This document shows positions 41,298 through 51,368 of a stretch of 64,000 nucleotides of DNA, piece by piece. Source of the DNA: Isotricha intestinalis (Eukaryota; Ciliophora; Litostomatea; Vestibuliferida; Isotrichidae). The stretch spans positions 1 to 64,000 of the forward strand of contig JAJJLU010003481.1 of assembly GCA_023807065.1 (NCBI GenBank). The letters run 5' to 3'. Below the pieces are notes generated by a model, which saw nothing but the letters and a program-made list of their open reading frames with translations, was not told the origin of the DNA and did not search any database. Every line of letters starts with the position of its first letter. The first letter of the stretch is position 1. The translations under genes were made by a program, and so were the position numbers.

Positions 41298-41876
41298 TAA
41301 TTCTTTTATTTAGAAACATAAATATATAAATTAATTAAATTAATAAATATTTATATTTATAAATATAGAAAGTAAAATAAAAATAATAATCAATATTCTT
41401 TATATAAATATAAAATTAATTGTTAAATGTTTAAAAATTATAGAAATAAACGCAGACAAAAACATAAAATATCATTTAATGATTATCTTTTAATTTATTT
41501 ATTAAATTAAAAAAATTATGTTTTTAACTAATCTTCCCATTTCTCTTCCTTGATAAAATATTATAATTTTTTCAATCAAGAAATAGGAAGATTAACAAAA
41601 TAAATTTCTTTATCTTTTATTCTTATTAAAGATTTAATTTCTTTAAAAATATGCTTCAACAATAACTCAATCTTCACATCAAATGTCTATATATTTTTTT
41701 ATTCCTTTTTTAAAGATTTCTTATTCAAATTTCATGAAATTAATACATAAATAAAAAAAAGTTTTTCTCGAATTTCTTTAGTACAAAAAAGATGATAATA
41801 ATAAAAATTAAATTTTCAAAAATATTTTAAAAAAACAAAATAATTTTATATAAAAAAACAAAATAAACCAAAAAAA
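41298..41876. other. Intergenic region containing an imperfect inverted repeat
   Basis: No gene is seen in these ~580 bases between divergent genes. The region contains the inverted repeat at 41529-41594 and slightly more C than usual downstream (41610-41700). It presumably contains the promoters for both flanking genes. Confidence 0.45.
41529..41594. repeat. Imperfect inverted repeat with 20-nt arms
   Basis: The left arm at 41529-41554 and right arm at 41575-41594 are reverse complements over TAATCTTCC-N-ATTTC-TTGAT. The differences are one C/T change and a 6-base insertion (TCTTCC) in the left arm. The loop is 20 bases of A/T. It could form a long hairpin RNA or be the remnant of a small inverted-repeat element. 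Confidence 0.6.
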
Positions 41877-42863
41877 ATGGGAAATAATTTCATATCAGAA
41901 ATAAAAGTATGTATTCGCCAAGACAACTCTTCAAAATTATTAGAATTGATAGAAAAAAATAATATACCATTAAACTATGAAATAGGGACCCCAAAAAGAA
42001 CTTTAATAATATATAGTATATTATATCATAGTCCAAATTGTTTACAATCTTTAATAAATTTAGGAAATGATTATAATATTCCAGATAAACAAGATCAAAG
42101 TTCTCCTCTTTTTTTAGCAAGTAAATTTAATTATGTAAATTTAATAAAAATATTATTAAATCAAAAAGATATAAAAGTAGCATCTTTAAATAATATTGGT
42201 TTAAATGCTTTAGATGTTTCTATTATAAGAGGAAATTATGAATCAAGTTTATATTTAATTAATAATACAATATTGAAACTAGAAAAAAGTTTAGAAAGTT
42301 ATAAAATATTAAATAAACAATTAGAATATCCTTTATTTAACATTGATTTATTTTATGAAACTTTAATGAAAAAAATAGATTTAGATAAAATTCCAAATTT
42401 TTCGTTACCAAAAAAAAGATTAAATCAATTTAAAAATAAAGTTCCTGATCCAAATGAATCATGGATGAATTTTATTAAAAGATTAGGAAGATTTGAATTA
42501 TATCAACCTCCTTTAATTGATAAGAATAAATATGGGAAAGTTAATTCTATTTATATGAAAATTCAAAGTAAATTAATTGAAAATGAATATGGTGTTCATA
42601 TTGATTTAAGTGGAAATGATAATAATAATAATGATTTAGATGTTAATATTACTTCTCATGAATTATTAGAAAAAAATAAAAATAATTCAAATTTAGAATT
42701 AAATGATATTGATAATGAAAAAAAAAATACTATTATTCTTAATCAAAATTTATTTGATAAAGAAAAGGAAATATTAAATGTTAAAAACGATGAAATTAAT
42801 AATAATGAAAATAATGAAATTAATACTGATGAAATTAATAATGATGAAAATGATGAAATTTAA
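41877..42863 (+). CDS. Ankyrin-repeat protein, possibly N-myristoylated
   Basis: In this 328-residue protein, residues ~20-140 contain about three ankyrin-like repeats. One reads SPLFLASKFNYVNLIKILLN and the next GLNALDVSIIRGNYESSLYL. A conserved-looking segment with DPNESWMNFIKRLGRFELYQ follows (~185-205). The last ~110 residues are acidic and Asn-rich, ending in tandem EINNDEN units. Gly2 in MGNNFISE would allow N-myristoylation and membrane attachment. The binding partner cannot be predicted. Confidence 0.75.
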   Translation: MGNNFISEIKVCIRQDNSSKLLELIEKNNIPLNYEIGTPKRTLIIYSILYHSPNCLQSLINLGNDYNIPDKQDQSSPLFLASKFNYVNLIKILLNQKDIKVASLNNIGLNALDVSIIRGNYESSLYLINNTILKLEKSLESYKILNKQLEYPLFNIDLFYETLMKKIDLDKIPNFSLPKKRLNQFKNKVPDPNESWMNFIKRLGRFELYQPPLIDKNKYGKVNSIYMKIQSKLIENEYGVHIDLSGNDNNNNDLDVNITSHELLEKNKNNSNLELNDIDNEKKNTIILNQNLFDKEKEILNVKNDEINNNENNEINTDEINNDENDEI

Positions 42864-43032
42864 AATAATTTAGGTTCATGCTATTATTATTATAAAGATA
42901 TTTTTATTATTTTAATATTGGTGTTTTATAAAATTATATTAAAAATATATATTAAATAATAATAAAAAATTAACTAAAATCTTAATATTTACAATAAATA
43001 AATATGATTAAAATAAATTAAAAAAAAAATCA

Positions 43033-45411
43033 TTAAATAATATCTTGAAAGATTTGTTCTAACTGAATAAAATCACATCTTTTTTCTTCATCAATATTAA
43101 CCATTTTTAAAATTAAACTGATGAAAAAATCAGAATAATTACTTTTTAAATATTTATCTAAAACACTTTTAATATCATTATTATTATTTAATTCTCTAAT
43201 TTCATATAAACTTTCATAACCAAGACTTGCAACATAAATACTCATTAAACCAAAACTATAAACATCACTTTTAAAAATATTATGTTTAACAAATCTAATA
43301 TATTTTTTTTTTCTTAATTTTAAAGCATCAAATAATATTGGACTCATAAATAATTGAGTTCCTCTTAAAGTTTGTTTGGATAAATTTATATTATTTTTTA
43401 ATTCTTTTGCTTCTCCAAAATCAGATAATTTAAATTTATTATTTTCTTTAAAATATAATATATTTTGTGGTTTAATATCTCTATGAGAAATATTTATTTT
43501 TTGTAATTCTGAAAATGTTTTTATTAAATTATATAATATTTTTATTAATTCTTTTTCTTCATAATAATTTTTATTTTTCCTTCTTTTTATTATTTCTTTT
43601 TCCCAATCTGAAGTTGCTAATTCCATTATTACATATAACATAAATGTTGTTGAATCTATTTGTTTTGTTTCTTTATATATTATATTTATTAAATCTAAAC
43701 TTTTTTTTGTTGATTTTGATATGTCTTCTAATATATTATATTCATGTTGTAAATTATTAAATTCTAATTTATTGGTTACTATTATTTTCTTTAAAGCATA
43801 TAATTTTTTTTCTGGAGATTGAACTTTAAATATTTTACCAAATGAACCTTCTCCTATTTGTTCTATTATTTCGAAATCATTTAAATTATATTTTTTAAAT
43901 TCTTTTTCTTCTTTATTTTTATTATTTAAATTAAGTAAATTTTGATTATTTTCTTTTTCTATATTTTTATTATTTATATTTAATATATTTTTATTATTTT
44001 CTTTCTCATTTTTATTTTCTTCTAAATTATTTTTTTCTGATTTCATAGAATTATTTTCAGATACATATGCAGTTGAAGTTGAATTTTTATTTATTGATTT
44101 CTTTCTATAATTATCATTAAATTTATTATTATCATCATTAACTTCTTTACTTTCATCATCAGATAATTGTTTTTTAATTTTAATAACAGGAGAATTAATA
44201 TTATTATTCTTAATAGATTTAGGATAATTATATCTAACAGGAGAAACAGATTCATTTTTTCTTAAATGAATATTCTTATTATATTCAATATTTTTATTAT
44301 CAACGTTATTATCATTCTGATCAATATTATCATTATTATTATTTAATACTTTAAATCTTTTATTACAAATTGGACAAGTCCAAATAAAATTATAATAATA
44401 ACTCATTGCCTCACATTTATTACAAACAATAATTTTTTTATTATTCATATATCCTAAATATAATTCTCCTTTACAATTACATTTATGATAAAATTTTTCA
44501 TTTTCAATTTTTATTTTACAATCACAACCCATTAATTCAGGAAAAGCTTTTTTTTTATTGATTAAAGTATCTTTAATACAAATTCTCATATTTTTAAATT
44601 CTAAATTATTATATTCTTTTATTTCACAAGAAAAATTTTTTTTACATATCAAACAATTCCATAATATTTTTTCAGGACAAAATTCAGTATTGCATTTCTT
44701 ACAAAATAACTTATTTTTTTCTTTATCAAATAATAAACTTTCTTTGCAAAAATTACATTTCATTGTATCATTTATTATTGCATTACAATGATATTTTTTC
44801 CATGTTGCAAAAGGTAATTTCTTTTCTTCTTCATTATTATTATTTAAAAATATTATTTTTGAATAAAAATCAATTTTTTTATCATGACAATGAAATTTAA
44901 TTAAATTACTTTTATATATCATTTCACATTTAATACATAATAAAAATATTTCATTTATATTTTTATTTTGTTCTTCTTCTAAATTTAAATTATTTAAAGG
45001 TTTATATTTAAAAGAATAAAATTTTTCTCCACATGAATGAATATAATTATCTTCTTTTTTATCTTTTGAACAATGTTCTATTATTTTTTCATTAAAAATA
45101 TTTTTTGAAATTTTATTTTCTTTTAATTTATTTTTTATCACTTTCATTGCATTTGATGATAATTTTAAATCTTTTAAATATATTTTTTCTGTAAAATAAT
45201 CTTCTATTTTATTTTTTATTTTTCTTGGAATGTCGTTAAAATTTTTTTTTAAAGTTATTTCAACTCTTTTTATTATATTTTCTAAAAATTCTTTTGGTGG
45301 TAATATAAGAATCATTTGAAAGAAATCATTGTATTCTGATATATATATATTTAATAATTTCTTCTCTTCTAATGATAGTAAATTATAATTTTGAATTTTC
45401 TTATTTTTCAT
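43033..45411 (-). CDS. Zinc-ribbon and protein-kinase fusion
   Basis: This protein has 792 residues. The N-terminal ~130 form a helical region. Residues ~135-365 carry a series of Cys pairs (CIKCEMIYK, CNFCKESLLFDKEKNKLFCKKC, CLICKKNF, CDCKIKIENEKFYHKCNC, CNKCEAM and CPICNKRF) that look like successive zinc ribbons or RING-like fingers. A disordered linker precedes the kinase domain at ~505-792: IGEGSFGKIFKV, YALKKI, HRDIKPQN with Asp645, SDFGEAK, and GTQLFMSPILF in place of a normal APE. The RGTxLxMSPxLF loop is reminiscent of kinases expanded in ciliates. Catalytic residues are intact apart from the missing Glu of APE. Confidence 0.82.
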   Translation of the reverse strand: MKNKKIQNYNLLSLEEKKLLNIYISEYNDFFQMILILPPKEFLENIIKRVEITLKKNFNDIPRKIKNKIEDYFTEKIYLKDLKLSSNAMKVIKNKLKENKISKNIFNEKIIEHCSKDKKEDNYIHSCGEKFYSFKYKPLNNLNLEEEQNKNINEIFLLCIKCEMIYKSNLIKFHCHDKKIDFYSKIIFLNNNNEEEKKLPFATWKKYHCNAIINDTMKCNFCKESLLFDKEKNKLFCKKCNTEFCPEKILWNCLICKKNFSCEIKEYNNLEFKNMRICIKDTLINKKKAFPELMGCDCKIKIENEKFYHKCNCKGELYLGYMNNKKIIVCNKCEAMSYYYNFIWTCPICNKRFKVLNNNNDNIDQNDNNVDNKNIEYNKNIHLRKNESVSPVRYNYPKSIKNNNINSPVIKIKKQLSDDESKEVNDDNNKFNDNYRKKSINKNSTSTAYVSENNSMKSEKNNLEENKNEKENNKNILNINNKNIEKENNQNLLNLNNKNKEEKEFKKYNLNDFEIIEQIGEGSFGKIFKVQSPEKKLYALKKIIVTNKLEFNNLQHEYNILEDISKSTKKSLDLINIIYKETKQIDSTTFMLYVIMELATSDWEKEIIKRRKNKNYYEEKELIKILYNLIKTFSELQKINISHRDIKPQNILYFKENNKFKLSDFGEAKELKNNINLSKQTLRGTQLFMSPILFDALKLRKKKYIRFVKHNIFKSDVYSFGLMSIYVASLGYESLYEIRELNNNNDIKSVLDKYLKSNYSDFFISLILKMVNIDEEKRCDFIQLEQIFQDII

Positions 45412-45691
45412 TTTTTTTTATATATTTCAATTTTTGATTTAAATATTATTTAAATTTTTTTCTTTTTGAAAAAAAATTATTAAAATTTAAATTTAAAGTT
45501 TATATATTAGTAATAAAGATAATAATGAATTTTTCTAATAAAAAATATAAAAAAATATTTAAAATTTAATATATAATTAATATTCCTAAAAATAAAAAAA
45601 GAATTTTTAATATTAAAATAAATAAATTTAAACAAATAAATAATAATTTTAAATATATAAATATCTTAAACTCTTAAAATTAAAGTTTAAC

Positions 45692-46846
45692 CTATTTTTT
45701 TTTTTTTAAATTTTTACCAGGAGTAGCTTTTCTTATTTTTTTATACAAATTATTATTAACAATAACTTCATTAATTTTAACTCCATAAGAATTAATTTCA
45801 TTACAAATATAATTAAATTTCTTATTAAAATTAATATCATTTTTATCTTTTCTTAAATTAAAAGTTACTTTACCTTGAACAATTAAATCATTATTAGTAA
45901 TATTATTATCAATATTATATATATGAATACCTTCTTTTAAAAACATTTTTTTAATAATTATAGGTTCTAATTTATTAAATAATTCTTTTTTTCCAATAAT
46001 TTCATATTTATAATGATCTTTATCAGGAAAAATTTTTTTAGAATTTTCAGTTTTTTCTTTATAAGGAGTTATATTATTATCACTTATTATTTTTAAAAAA
46101 TTTTTTGGTTTAGATTTATATATTTTTTTATCTTTTATATTTCTTGTATTTTCAATATATTTTTTTGTTGCTATTTCTGTGTTCAAAACTGTCCAATCAT
46201 ATTTATATGGTAATAAAGATTTTTTTATATTTTTATTTTTAGGTCTTTCTATATTTTCTCTTGAATTATTTAAAGTTAAATTTTCTTTTCTTTGAAATTT
46301 AAAATTTTTTGGCTTTTCAAAAAAAATATTTGATAAATTACTTTGAAATTTCTTTTGTTGAGAAAAAGATCTTGAAGTTATATTTTTTATATTATTATTA
46401 TTATCTTTTTTTATATTTATTGAACGGGTTTCATAAAACGAATTAATTCTATTTATTTTATTTTTTTTATATTTATTCTTATTATTATTATAATATTTAT
46501 CACCAAAAAACTCATTAAAATATCTTCCTGTTGCAGAATAATTTCTTTTTATTTTAAAATTTTTACTTTTTTTTTCCATATCTTTTATAAATTCTTTATG
46601 CTTCTTTTCATCATATAATTTTTTTATTTTTTTTTCATCTAATTCACAAAATTGATTTAAATACATTTCATAAGGAGAATAAATTTTATAATTAGGTTCA
46701 AATTTTTTATTATATTCTCTTTCAGTTGGTTTAGGAGTTATTAAAGGTATGTTTTCATTTAAATTAGAATCAGTATTAAAAATATTAGAAGATTTATATT
46801 TTTTATAATAATAATCCTTTTGAGAATAACTCCCTTCTTCAGTCAT
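45692..46846 (-). CDS. Hypothetical basic protein, 384 aa
   Basis: This Lys/Asn/Tyr-rich protein has no membrane spans. The N-terminal third holds YKIYSPYEMYLNQFCELDEK and a helical Lys/Glu stretch. The C-terminal ~110 residues look globular (NKLEPIIIKKMFLKEGIHIY, LIVQGKVTFNLRKDKN, GVKINEVIVNNNLYKKIRK). The tail is a run of lysines. A structural or nucleic-acid-binding role is possible but unproven. Confidence 0.7.
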   Translation of the reverse strand: MTEEGSYSQKDYYYKKYKSSNIFNTDSNLNENIPLITPKPTEREYNKKFEPNYKIYSPYEMYLNQFCELDEKKIKKLYDEKKHKEFIKDMEKKSKNFKIKRNYSATGRYFNEFFGDKYYNNNKNKYKKNKINRINSFYETRSINIKKDNNNNIKNITSRSFSQQKKFQSNLSNIFFEKPKNFKFQRKENLTLNNSRENIERPKNKNIKKSLLPYKYDWTVLNTEIATKKYIENTRNIKDKKIYKSKPKNFLKIISDNNITPYKEKTENSKKIFPDKDHYKYEIIGKKELFNKLEPIIIKKMFLKEGIHIYNIDNNITNNDLIVQGKVTFNLRKDKNDINFNKKFNYICNEINSYGVKINEVIVNNNLYKKIRKATPGKNLKKKK

Positions 46847-47304
46847 TTAATTTATTAATATTATTTTAAATAACATTCAAAAAAATAAATAAATTATTTA
46901 TTTATTTACATTAATTTTCTGTGTTTTAAAAAAATAATAACTTTGTATCAATTTAAAAGAAGAATATTTTTAATATAAGGAATATTAAGGCAATAAGAAC
47001 AAAATTTATAAATATTAAATTAATTAAATTTAATCAAAATAAAAAGAGAAAAGAAACAATAATAATTAATTAAAAACTATTAAAATTTAAATATATAAAG
47101 TAATTTAAGTAAAAAATAATTATTGATACGAATTCTAATTTTTCAAAATCTTGATAAAAATGTTAAAAACAAATAAAAAGAAATAATAAAAAATTTAGAT
47201 ATTAATTAAGTATATAATTATATACCAATAATAGTTGATTTAAATTATTTATTATTAATAATAAAATTATTGAATAAAAGAAAATATAAAAAGTAAATAA
47301 TAAA
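46847..47304. other. Intergenic, no feature seen
   Basis: About 460 bases of A/T-rich DNA between divergent genes, with no open frame or clear repeat. It presumably carries both promoters. Confidence 0.4.
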
Positions 47305-48345
47305 ATGAAATTTGAATCAATGAAATTTACAAATTTTAATCAACTTCGAAAATATAGTAATTTCAGTGAAAATGATAATGATAAGCAATTAGCTATAAAA
47401 ACAAATTTAGGAAAATTATTAAAAAATGATATAGATTTAATAGAAAAAATATCTCCAAGAAAAAAAAAACATTTAAAAATGTTAGATATTGAAGAAGAAG
47501 AATCAAATAAAAAATTTTATGATAATTTTTTAAATAATTTATTAAGTAAAGAAAAAAGATTTATAACGAAATCAAATTACAAAAATAAAAAAGAAAATAA
47601 TATTCCAGTCCAAAAAAGATCAGCAAAACTCTTAAGATTTAATAAATTTAAATTTGCATATTCACTATTTAATAAAGTTAAAAAGGATTTAAAAACAAAT
47701 AATTATAATATAAATAAAATAAATGATAATGATTTAATAAAAGAAGATAAAAAAGAACAAAAACAACATTTTAAAAATAAATATATGGCAACCACATTTG
47801 AACAGCAATTAGAATTAGAAGAACAAGAAAGAGAAAAATTAAAAGATAATAATAATATTAATGTTAATAATAAAATTAATATTAATAAGAATCTCAATAA
47901 TAATAATAATGTTAATAATAATGTGAATAATAAAATGAATATTAATAATAATAATGATATTAATGATAATATTAATAATAATAATAATATTAATAATAAT
48001 ATTAATAATAAAATAATCGAAAAATCTTTTAATGAAAAATCTAGTTTTCATAGTTTAAAAAAAAATAATTCTAGTTATATTCTTGAACAATATGAAAAAA
48101 ATAGTGAAAATATGAAATTAAAATTTTTAAATAAGGAAATTCCTTATTTTAAAAATGACAATAATAATAATGAAATACATGTAAATACTTTACTTGATAA
48201 AAAATCAAATAAAAATACTTTTCAAGGAGATTTAGAAGAAAAAAAACATACTTTAAATACTACTCCTAAAAGTAATAATAATTATGTTATTAATGATATT
48301 AAAAAAAAAAAAAAATTTTGTTTTTGCTGCATACCAATAATATAA
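47305..48345 (+). CDS. Asn-rich protein with polybasic cysteine tail (FCFCCIPII)
   Basis: In this 346-residue protein, the N-terminal ~130 residues are basic and helical (KTNLGKLLKNDIDLIEKISP). A long Asn/Ile/Val repeat tract follows (~190-240), then a charged region. The protein ends in a run of four lysines and FCFCCIPII, then TAA. Polybasic residues next to cysteines indicate lipid anchoring. The end is not a standard CAAX box because the last Cys is fifth from the end. It resembles the CLPLC end of the protein at 12885-13988. No family is recognised. Confidence 0.75.
   Translation: MKFESMKFTNFNQLRKYSNFSENDNDKQLAIKTNLGKLLKNDIDLIEKISPRKKKHLKMLDIEEEESNKKFYDNFLNNLLSKEKRFITKSNYKNKKENNIPVQKRSAKLLRFNKFKFAYSLFNKVKKDLKTNNYNINKINDNDLIKEDKKEQKQHFKNKYMATTFEQQLELEEQEREKLKDNNNINVNNKININKNLNNNNNVNNNVNNKMNINNNNDINDNINNNNNINNNINNKIIEKSFNEKSSFHSLKKNNSSYILEQYEKNSENMKLKFLNKEIPYFKNDNNNNEIHVNTLLDKKSNKNTFQGDLEEKKHTLNTTPKSNNNYVINDIKKKKKFCFCCIPII
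47855..48012 (+). repeat. Asn-rich coding tandem repeat
   Basis: Repeated units built from AATAATAATATTAATGTT-like hexa- and nonamers encode NNNINVNNKIN-type runs within the gene at 47305-48345. It is a degenerate, probably variable repeat. Confidence 0.7.
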
Positions 48346-48877
48346 TAATTATATATTTTTTGTTGTATAAATGTCAAATTAATAATATTATATATTTGGA
48401 TTAAAGAAAAAATATGATTTAACAAATTTTAATTTTACATAAATTTTAATTATTAATGTAAATAATTTTTTTCTTCAATTATAATTGATAATAAAGTTTA
48501 TTCTTTTTATTTCTTAAAATTATTTTTAGAATTATTAATTAATAAATATATTATATATGTATTTTCTATTAAAAATTAAGCAAAAAATTTCAATTATATA
48601 AATAAAACAAATAAATTTTCACTATTTAATATTTATTTTTTGTTCTTTTATTAATTTTTTTCATTTTCTTGTTTTTATTTTTCCAAAATTTCTAATATAA
48701 ATTCATTTATTTTTTCTTTTCAAAATAATGAATTTTTAATACTTCTTTATCATGATATTCATCAGAAAATTTATTAATTTCTTCATCTCAATTCAAAAAA
48801 AATATGAGGAAAATTTTTTAAATTATTAAATAAAATGTAAATTATTTATGAATATAAATTTAAAAACAAGAGATTGA
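48346..48877. other. Intergenic region with a small coding relic
   Basis: A/T-rich spacer between convergent genes. A minus-strand coding-like fragment lies at 48650-48840 and is listed separately. Confidence 0.4.
48650..48840 (-). pseudogene. Short decayed coding fragment
   Basis: Read on the minus strand, the pieces NLKNFPHIFFE, DEEINKFSDEYHDKEVLKIH with YFEKKK, and INEFILEILEK occur in order in successive frames, separated by one-base shifts. The middle piece in particular has the composition of a real protein. It is probably the last part of a lost gene; its family is not recognised. Confidence 0.3.
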
Positions 48878-49573
48878 TTATATTATTATACACTCACTAC
48901 AACAACACTTTTTCTTTTTTTTTGTAGAATCCAAAAATGATTGAGATTGAGAAACATTATTTTGAACATCTTCAATATTACTATTTTCAAATGCAAAAGG
49001 TTCCTTCGAGTCATCTTCAATATTAACATTAATATTATTAATATTAGTATTATTATTATTTTTAGTTAAATATTCTTTAGTTAAAGCAATAAAAACATTT
49101 TCGATACTATCATAATCTTTAGCACTAGTTTCAAAGAATAATAAATTATGATTATTAGCAAAATCAGAACCTTCTTTTTTTTTAATTTCTTGATTTTCAT
49201 ATAAATCACTTTTATTAGCAGCTAATCCAAAAATAATATTATGATTTGGATTACTTTGATTAACAGTTTCAATCCATTTTGGAATTTCTTCAAAACTAGC
49301 TCTATTAGTAATATCATATACAAAAATAGCAATTTTAGTATTTTTCATAAATATTTTATTTACTTGTCTATAATCTTCTTGTCCTGCTGTATCATTTATT
49401 TCTAATATTACATCTTTTCCTTCTATTTTTATATTCTTTATTGATTTATCTACTCCTACTGTCATTAAGTATCCTTCTGTAAATGTTTTATTCAAATATT
49501 GAGTTATTAAACTTGTTTTTCCTACTCTACCACTTCCTACGAAAATCACTTTTAATCTTATTTTATTATCCAT
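48878..49573 (-). CDS. Rab-like small GTPase
   Basis: This 231-residue protein has all nucleotide-binding motifs: GSGRVGKTS (13-21), switch I Thr38 in YLMTVGVD, DTAGQE (61-66), NKSD and ETSAK. The residue before DTAGQE is Asn rather than the usual Trp of Rabs, and switch I is diverged, so it belongs to a divergent Rab/Rab-like group. The C-terminus KKKKKCCCSECIII combines a polybasic patch with several cysteines and a terminal CIII box, expected to be geranylgeranylated. It is head-to-head with the oxysterol-binding protein gene across 127 bases, suggesting a shared promoter region. Confidence 0.92.
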   Translation of the reverse strand: MDNKIRLKVIFVGSGRVGKTSLITQYLNKTFTEGYLMTVGVDKSIKNIKIEGKDVILEINDTAGQEDYRQVNKIFMKNTKIAIFVYDITNRASFEEIPKWIETVNQSNPNHNIIFGLAANKSDLYENQEIKKKEGSDFANNHNLLFFETSAKDYDSIENVFIALTKEYLTKNNNNTNINNINVNIEDDSKEPFAFENSNIEDVQNNVSQSQSFLDSTKKKKKCCCSECIII

Positions 49574-49700
49574 TTTTCAATAAATATTTTTTTCTTTTAG
49601 GATAAAAAAATTGTAAATTATTTTTGATATTACATTATGAGAAAATATTTTTATGATAATATTTTATTAAAATAATATTTTTATTATTGAAAATAGTAAA

Positions 49701-51368
49701 ATGAATTCCTTTTCTTTAATGAAAATTGATTCCTTAGATAAATTATTTGAAGTTGGAGAAAAAAAAATAAAAGAAATAAAATTAGATATAAACCCTTTAA
49801 AAGAACCTCAAATAGAAAATAATCAAAAGACGAATTTTTCTCCTTCATTAACAAATAAATCAAATAATAATATTTGTCAATCATATCGTTCGAATAATTA
49901 TTTAATAAAAATAAAAAAAGAAGAAAATGAAAAAAATAATAATAATATAAAAGAAACTCAAAATATAAGAAAATTAAAATTACCATTATTAATAGCAAAA
50001 AAAAGATCATCTTCTGCATTTTTTTTAAATGATATATATAATAAAGGAACTAAAAGTATTGAATTAACAGATTGTCAATATATTTATTCATATAAACAAT
50101 TTCATCCTTTTTCTTTTATGACAGGACATTTTAAAACAGGATTTAATCAAAAAAAAAAAATATTAAAATTCCCTTCTCCGACATTTATAGAAAATGATTT
50201 ATGGATTAAAAAACCAGATTTATCGAAAAAGTCAATTTTAAAAGGAATGATAATAGATAATATAAAAGGATTAGTATTAAAAGATAAAGAAATGACAAAA
50301 AAATTTAAGGGAATAATAGGAGATATAATAAAACAATTTATCAAATCAATATTTGGTCATAAAATATCATTAAATGTAAAATTATTTGAGCCAAAAAGTA
50401 TTTTACAAACATTAACAGATTATTGGTGTTTTATTCCAAAATATTTTCCAATGGCAAATGATAAATCAATAAATGCAATAAGAAGAATGAAATTAATAAT
50501 GTCATTCGGAGTGAGTGGATTATATTTAAATGCAAAACAATTAAAGCCATTTAATCCTTTAATTACAGAAACTTTTCAAGGAATATTTGAAAACACAAAA
50601 ACAGAAGTTTATTTAGAACAAATATCTAATTATCCAACGATTTCAAGATTTTATGTTAAAGATATTAATTTTATTATGAGTGGTTATTATGATTTATCTG
50701 TTGAAATGGGTAGTATGGGAAGTAAAATTACTGCTTTAACTAAAGGATATTCTAAAATTGATTTTATAAATATTAATGAAAGTATTACTTATATTTTACC
50801 ACAAGTTAAAATTTTAAATGCAATTTCTGAAGATGATAGATCTGCTTATTATATTTCTGTTATGATTTTTTATGATTTTAAAAATCATTTAAAAGGTGTT
50901 ATTCAATTTGGAAAAGATAATAAATGCATTCATAAAATAAAAGGAATTATATTTGAATATAAATATAAAAATAATAAAATTGATTATGAAAAAGATAGAG
51001 AAAAAATGAATAAATTAGATTTTAATAATTTAGATAAAAGTAAATATAATGTTAAAGCTAAATTAGAAGGTTCTTGGTTAAAAGAAGTTATATTTGATAA
51101 TGAAAAATTATGGGATATTGATATTGATATTCCTTTTTGGATTAAACCTGTTCAAAATTGTTTACCAAGTGATTGTAGATTTAGAGAAGATTTAATATGG
51201 TTGTTCAGAAGCTTTTATTGTAGTAAAAATGAAGAAGAAAGATTAAAATATGAGAATTTAGCTCAAGAATGGAAATTAATTATTGAAAAATTACAAAGAG
51301 ATGAAAGAGAACTTAAAGCTAAATTAAATAAAATTAGAGAAAAAGAAAAAACAGATAATAGGAAATGA
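49701..51368 (+). CDS. Oxysterol-binding-protein-related lipid transfer protein
   Basis: OSBP-related proteins exchange sterols or phosphatidylserine for PI4P at membrane contacts. This 555-residue protein has a disordered ~130-residue N-terminus without PH or FFAT motifs. The ORD domain follows, with LKPFNPLITETFQGIFENTK (~280-300), then the signature region and SDCRFREDLIWLFRSF near ~490. A C-terminal coiled coil matches ORD proteins. The normally invariant EQVSHHPPIS is EQISNYPTIS from residue 306: both His that contact PI4P phosphate are lost. Lipid exchange is therefore doubtful, or the ligand has changed. Confidence 0.88.
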   Translation: MNSFSLMKIDSLDKLFEVGEKKIKEIKLDINPLKEPQIENNQKTNFSPSLTNKSNNNICQSYRSNNYLIKIKKEENEKNNNNIKETQNIRKLKLPLLIAKKRSSSAFFLNDIYNKGTKSIELTDCQYIYSYKQFHPFSFMTGHFKTGFNQKKKILKFPSPTFIENDLWIKKPDLSKKSILKGMIIDNIKGLVLKDKEMTKKFKGIIGDIIKQFIKSIFGHKISLNVKLFEPKSILQTLTDYWCFIPKYFPMANDKSINAIRRMKLIMSFGVSGLYLNAKQLKPFNPLITETFQGIFENTKTEVYLEQISNYPTISRFYVKDINFIMSGYYDLSVEMGSMGSKITALTKGYSKIDFININESITYILPQVKILNAISEDDRSAYYISVMIFYDFKNHLKGVIQFGKDNKCIHKIKGIIFEYKYKNNKIDYEKDREKMNKLDFNNLDKSKYNVKAKLEGSWLKEVIFDNEKLWDIDIDIPFWIKPVQNCLPSDCRFREDLIWLFRSFYCSKNEEERLKYENLAQEWKLIIEKLQRDERELKAKLNKIREKEKTDNRK

